From: UBA11524 sp964391995
Lineage (GTDB): Bacteria > Bacillota > Clostridia > Christensenellales > Aristaeellaceae
Assembly (NCBI GenBank): GCA_964391995.1
Contig: CAYMOM010000010.1
Location: 1-33,278, forward strand
DNA: 33,278 nt
Direction of reading: 5' to 3'
Shown: piece after piece, positions 31,169 to 33,278 of the stretch
Position numbering within the stretch: position 1 is the stretch's first letter
Layout of the letters: each line of letters begins with the position of its first letter
Translations under genes and position numbers: made by a program
Notes under the pieces: model-generated
Seen by the model: only the letters and a program-made list of their open reading frames with translations
What the model was told of the DNA's origin: nothing
The model's database searches: none

Positions 31169-31522
31169 ATGGAACAGACCATCACCTGCATTTCCTGCCC
31201 GGTAGGCTGCCGCATGACCGTGACCACCGAAAATGGTCAGTTCGTTTCCGTGACGGGGAATGCCTGCAGGCGCGGCGCGGCCTATGCCCAGCAGGAGTGC
31301 ACCGCACCCCGGCGGATGGTAACGGCGGCGATTCCCGTGGCAGGCAGCAGCGCACCCCTGGCGGTGAAAACCCGCACACCCATCCCCAAGGAGAAAATCT
31401 TTGCCTGCATGCAGGCCCTGAGCCAGGTGACCGTTGCCGCGCCCGTCCGTGCCGGCGAGGTGGTGCTGCCCGATGTGTGCGACACCGGGGTGGATGTGAT
31501 TGCCACCAAATCCGTGGAATGA
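31169..31522 (+). CDS. DUF1667-type small cysteine protein
   Basis: A 117-residue protein with CISCPVGC (CxxCxxxC) at the N-terminus and GNACRRGAAYAQQE soon after, a pattern that suggests an iron-sulfur cluster or zinc. This family is known next to glycerol-3-phosphate dehydrogenase-type flavoproteins in anaerobes, in the same three-gene order as here; its exact role is not established. The C-terminal half has VKTRTPIPKEKIFACM and a DVCDTGVDVIATKS end. AAGGAGG lies 8 bases before ATG 31169, and one base separates it from the preceding stop. A longer frame from 31130 has no binding site. Probably an electron-transfer subunit. Confidence 0.87.
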   Translation: MEQTITCISCPVGCRMTVTTENGQFVSVTGNACRRGAAYAQQECTAPRRMVTAAIPVAGSSAPLAVKTRTPIPKEKIFACMQALSQVTVAAPVRAGEVVLPDVCDTGVDVIATKSVE

Positions 31523-31553
31523 TGAACAGGCCGTGAACTTTCCTTTTTGCCCC

Positions 31554-31582
31554 TTGTGAAGAAGGCAAATCTTTGCTATAAT
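31554..31582 (+). promoter_or_regulatory. Promoter of yajC
   Basis: TTGTGA (31554-31559), a 17-base spacer and perfect TATAAT (31577-31582), about 46 bases before the yajC start. It shows that yajC is not simply the tail of the redox operon, although no terminator separates the two. Confidence 0.8.
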
Positions 31583-31627
31583 GTTAGAAGTGCCCGCAAA
31601 GGGCATAGTTGAAAGGAGATTCGTTCC

Positions 31628-32032
31628 ATGGATTTTACCAAGCTTTTCGGCATTGCCTCCGCCGTGGCCGAGGCCGCTGATGCCGCCGGCGCCACCGCCG
31701 AAACCGCCACCGAGGAACTTTCCGGTGCTGCCACCATCGTCAGCCTGCTGGGCAGCCTGCTGCCCATGATCCTGATCTTTGTGGTGTTCTATCTCTTCCT
31801 CATCCGCCCCCAGCGGAAGAAGGACAAGCAGGTTAAGGACATGCTTGCCAACCTGAAGAATGGCGACCGGGTGTGCACCATTGGCGGCATTTACGGCACC
31901 ATCATCAACATCAAGGACGATACCATCACCCTGTCCGTGGGCAACGACAATGTGAAGCTGATCTTCGCCCGCTGGGCCATCCGCAACGTGGAGGAGCTCT
32001 CCATCGAAAACGATGCCGAGGCGCTGAACTAA
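31628..32032 (+). CDS. yajC: YajC, accessory subunit of the Sec preprotein translocase
   Basis: A 134-residue single-pass membrane protein that assists the SecDF-YajC part of the Sec machinery. The membrane helix is at about 36-59, followed at once by the family signature RPQRKKDKQ (60-68) and the soluble part LKNGDRVCTIGGIYGTI. The first 33 residues are an Ala/Glu/Thr-rich extension that is longer than in many YajC proteins. AAAGGAG lies 9 bases before the ATG. It is not followed by secD or secF, and no tgt or queA lies upstream; here it stands alone with its own promoter and terminator. Confidence 0.93.
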   Translation: MDFTKLFGIASAVAEAADAAGATAETATEELSGAATIVSLLGSLLPMILIFVVFYLFLIRPQRKKDKQVKDMLANLKNGDRVCTIGGIYGTIINIKDDTITLSVGNDNVKLIFARWAIRNVEELSIENDAEALN

Positions 32033-32045
32033 CCTGGTGAACCCT

Positions 32046-32076
32046 ATGCCCGAAGCGTGGCCTTCGGGCATTTTTT
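32046..32076 (+). terminator. Rho-independent terminator of yajC
   Basis: A ten-base perfect stem, ATGCCCGAAG (32046-32055) with CTTCGGGCAT (32062-32071), encloses a six-base loop and runs into TTTTTT. It begins 13 bases after the yajC stop codon. Confidence 0.93.
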
Positions 32077-32100
32077 ATACCCGGAAACGGAGGTGAACCC

Positions 32101-32619
32101 ATGGCGCAAATCATCGCCATCTGCGGCAAAATCTGCAGCGGAAAGACCTGGTATGCCCGTCACCTGAAAGAAAAGGAAGGCGCTGTGCTCCTCTCCTGCG
32201 ACGAGGTGACCTGGGCCCTTTTCGACAATAACCTGGGCAGCTGGCACGATGAAATGACCGGCAGAATCAGGGCCTATCTTCAGCAGAAGGCGGCTGAGCT
32301 GGTGGAGGCCGGCTGCAGCGCAATACTGGACTGGGGCTTCTGGCGCCGGGAGGACAGGCAGAAGCTGCGGGACTTCTGCCGGGAACGGGGCATCCGCTGC
32401 CAGTGGCATTATGTGGATGTGGATGACAGCACCTGGCACAGAAACATACAGGAGCGGAACAGCCGGGTGCTCCAGGGCCAGGCCGGATGCGACTACCTGC
32501 TGGACGATGGCCTGATGACCAAGCTGCAGGCCCTGTGGCAGCCGCCATCCGCCGATGAGATCGATGTCTGGTATCGCCCGGTGCGGGAACAAAGCACCCA
32601 TTGGGACAGCGGAGCATAA
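32101..32619 (+). CDS. Small P-loop ATPase/kinase (AAA_33-like)
   Basis: A 172-residue P-loop protein. Walker A is GKICSGKT (residues 9-16); SCDEVTWALF (about 32-41) and AILDWGFWRREDR (about 74-86) fit the substrate-binding and Walker B-like parts of small kinases such as AAA_33 proteins, known for phosphorylating small molecules or antibiotics. HYVDVDDSTWHRNIQERN supplies a lid-like Arg segment. The substrate is unknown. GGAGG lies 7 bases before the ATG. It starts 24 bases after the yajC terminator, and no clear promoter was seen in that gap, so it depends on read-through or a weak promoter. Confidence 0.8.
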   Translation: MAQIIAICGKICSGKTWYARHLKEKEGAVLLSCDEVTWALFDNNLGSWHDEMTGRIRAYLQQKAAELVEAGCSAILDWGFWRREDRQKLRDFCRERGIRCQWHYVDVDDSTWHRNIQERNSRVLQGQAGCDYLLDDGLMTKLQALWQPPSADEIDVWYRPVREQSTHWDSGA

Positions 32620-32648
32620 CCTGCCAGTGAACTGGAGGATGATGCCCC

Positions 32649-33197
32649 ATGAAACAGCATGAATGCTGCTGCCCCCTTTGCAAGCCGGGCAGGCCTGCAC
32701 CCACCCCAAGCGTGCTGCTGCCCCGGATCCTCGCCAGCGGGCGGGAATGCCTGCGCCGCTCCTGCGTGAACCTGCAGGTGGAGGGCCTACCCTGCTGCGT
32801 CCGGCCGCCCTTTGCGCTGGTCAGCGTCTCCCCCGCCGGCGAGCCTGCATGGGCGCCCTGCGGCGAAGGCCGCGCCCTGCGCTTTCAGGTGGAGATTCCC
32901 CTGCTGTGCCAGGTTCGGGACGGCTGCGGCAGCCTGCACCAGGGGAGAAGCGCCATCAGCACCCAGGTGTGCCTGCGGCCCGGGTGCCCTGCGCCGGAAT
33001 GCTGGCGCGCCAGCCTGCAGGTGCTGCCCTGCGTGCGGCTCATCTGCGCCGAGTGCAGCCAGACCGCCTGCTTTGCCGCCCAGCTGGAGGTGCTGGTGGA
33101 AGCCTACATGCTCCGGTGGGAGCCATGCGCCACAGGCATCCCCTGCAAGCCGCCCTGCCCGGAGCTGCCCCTGTATCCGCCGCCCTGCTGCCCATGA
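32649..33197 (+). CDS. Cysteine-rich protein of unknown function (23 Cys in 182 aa)
   Basis: The product was not recognised. It has 23 cysteines (about 13 percent) spread over the whole length, including the N-terminal ECCCPLC and the C-terminal PPPCCP, and many prolines. There is no signal peptide and no membrane segment. Strand-like stretches (FALVSVSP, LRFQVEIPLLCQV, AAQLEVLVEAYML) lie between cysteines. Such a composition fits a disulfide-linked spore coat or exosporium protein, or a metal-binding protein; the former is an inference from composition only. GGAGG lies about 10 bases before the ATG. It follows the kinase gene by 29 bases and probably shares its transcript. Confidence 0.7.
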   Translation: MKQHECCCPLCKPGRPAPTPSVLLPRILASGRECLRRSCVNLQVEGLPCCVRPPFALVSVSPAGEPAWAPCGEGRALRFQVEIPLLCQVRDGCGSLHQGRSAISTQVCLRPGCPAPECWRASLQVLPCVRLICAECSQTACFAAQLEVLVEAYMLRWEPCATGIPCKPPCPELPLYPPPCCP

Positions 33198-33203
33198 TTT
33201 TCA

Positions 33204-33223
33204 CCCCGGAGAAAACTCCGGGG
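33204..33223 (+). terminator. Perfect hairpin after the cysteine-rich gene
   Basis: CCCCGGAG, loop AAAA, CTCCGGGG: a perfect eight-base GC-rich stem six bases after the stop codon. No T-run follows, so if it ends transcription it is not a classical terminator; it may act with the second repeat just behind it. Confidence 0.5.
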
Positions 33224-33231
33224 GCAGCGTG

Positions 33232-33260
33232 TCGAAAAAGTGGCAAAGCCACTTTTTCGA
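33232..33260. repeat. Perfect 13-base inverted repeat, terminator-like
   Basis: TCGAAAAAGTGGC (33232-33244), loop AAA, GCCACTTTTTCGA (33248-33260). The arms are perfectly complementary, with the A and T runs inside the stem, so it reads the same in both directions. It may be a bidirectional terminator for the cysteine-rich gene and whatever lies to the right, or a copy of a dispersed palindromic element. No second copy was seen in this window. Confidence 0.65.
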
Positions 33261-33278
33261 GGATTTGCGCTCCGTCAC

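Overview
The window looks like chromosomal DNA of a fairly GC-rich Bacillota, most likely a gut- or rumen-type Clostridia. The signs are strong GGAGG ribosome binding sites before nearly every gene, vegetative TTGACA/TATAAT promoters with 17-base spacing, an LPXTG sortase anchor, a Gram-positive type signal peptidase I, and the mrfA-mrfB gene pair. No tRNA, rRNA, CRISPR array, phage or transposon gene was seen. All product names rest on motif recognition, not on database searches.

Layout from left to right. (1) 1-11.3 kb, minus strand: a gene truncated by the window edge. Next comes a 3372-residue secreted, sortase-anchored surface protein made of about 36 InlB/Listeria-Bacteroides-type modules of two interleaved kinds, a Pro/Thr/Glu stalk, an Ig-like domain and LPQTG. 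It lies directly behind a small LytTR-PAS regulator whose sigma-A-type promoter is clear; the pair appears to be one operon. (2) 11.4-16.3 kb, plus strand: mrfA-mrfB (DNA repair helicase and DEDDh exonuclease), a TPR protein and signal peptidase I. (3) 16.4-26.6 kb, minus strand: a LacI-type regulator followed by a six-gene glycoside hydrolase operon, GH2 beta-mannosidase, GH26 beta-mannanase, GH28, GH92 alpha-mannosidase, GH43 and GH43. All six lack signal peptides and the genes overlap or nearly touch. Two 10-base words shared by the lacI and GH2 promoter regions are good operator candidates. (4) 26.8-28.2 kb, minus strand: an exported acidic protein of unknown function with its own promoter and terminator. 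(5) 28.4-31.5 kb, plus strand: a three-gene redox operon with a GlpA-like FAD oxidoreductase carrying a [2Fe-2S] domain, a second FAD/NAD oxidoreductase and a small DUF1667-type Cys protein. (6) 31.6-33.2 kb, plus strand: yajC with promoter and terminator, a small P-loop kinase, and a protein with 23 cysteines in 182 residues, followed by two perfect inverted repeats.

How the parts work together. The hydrolase operon reads as an intracellular pathway that takes imported manno-oligosaccharides, possibly decorated with other sugars, down to monosaccharides under LacI control; the importer is not in the window. The surface protein and its LytTR-PAS regulator look like a self-contained adhesion module switched by an unknown signal sensed in the PAS domain. 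The mrfAB, signal peptidase and yajC genes are housekeeping.
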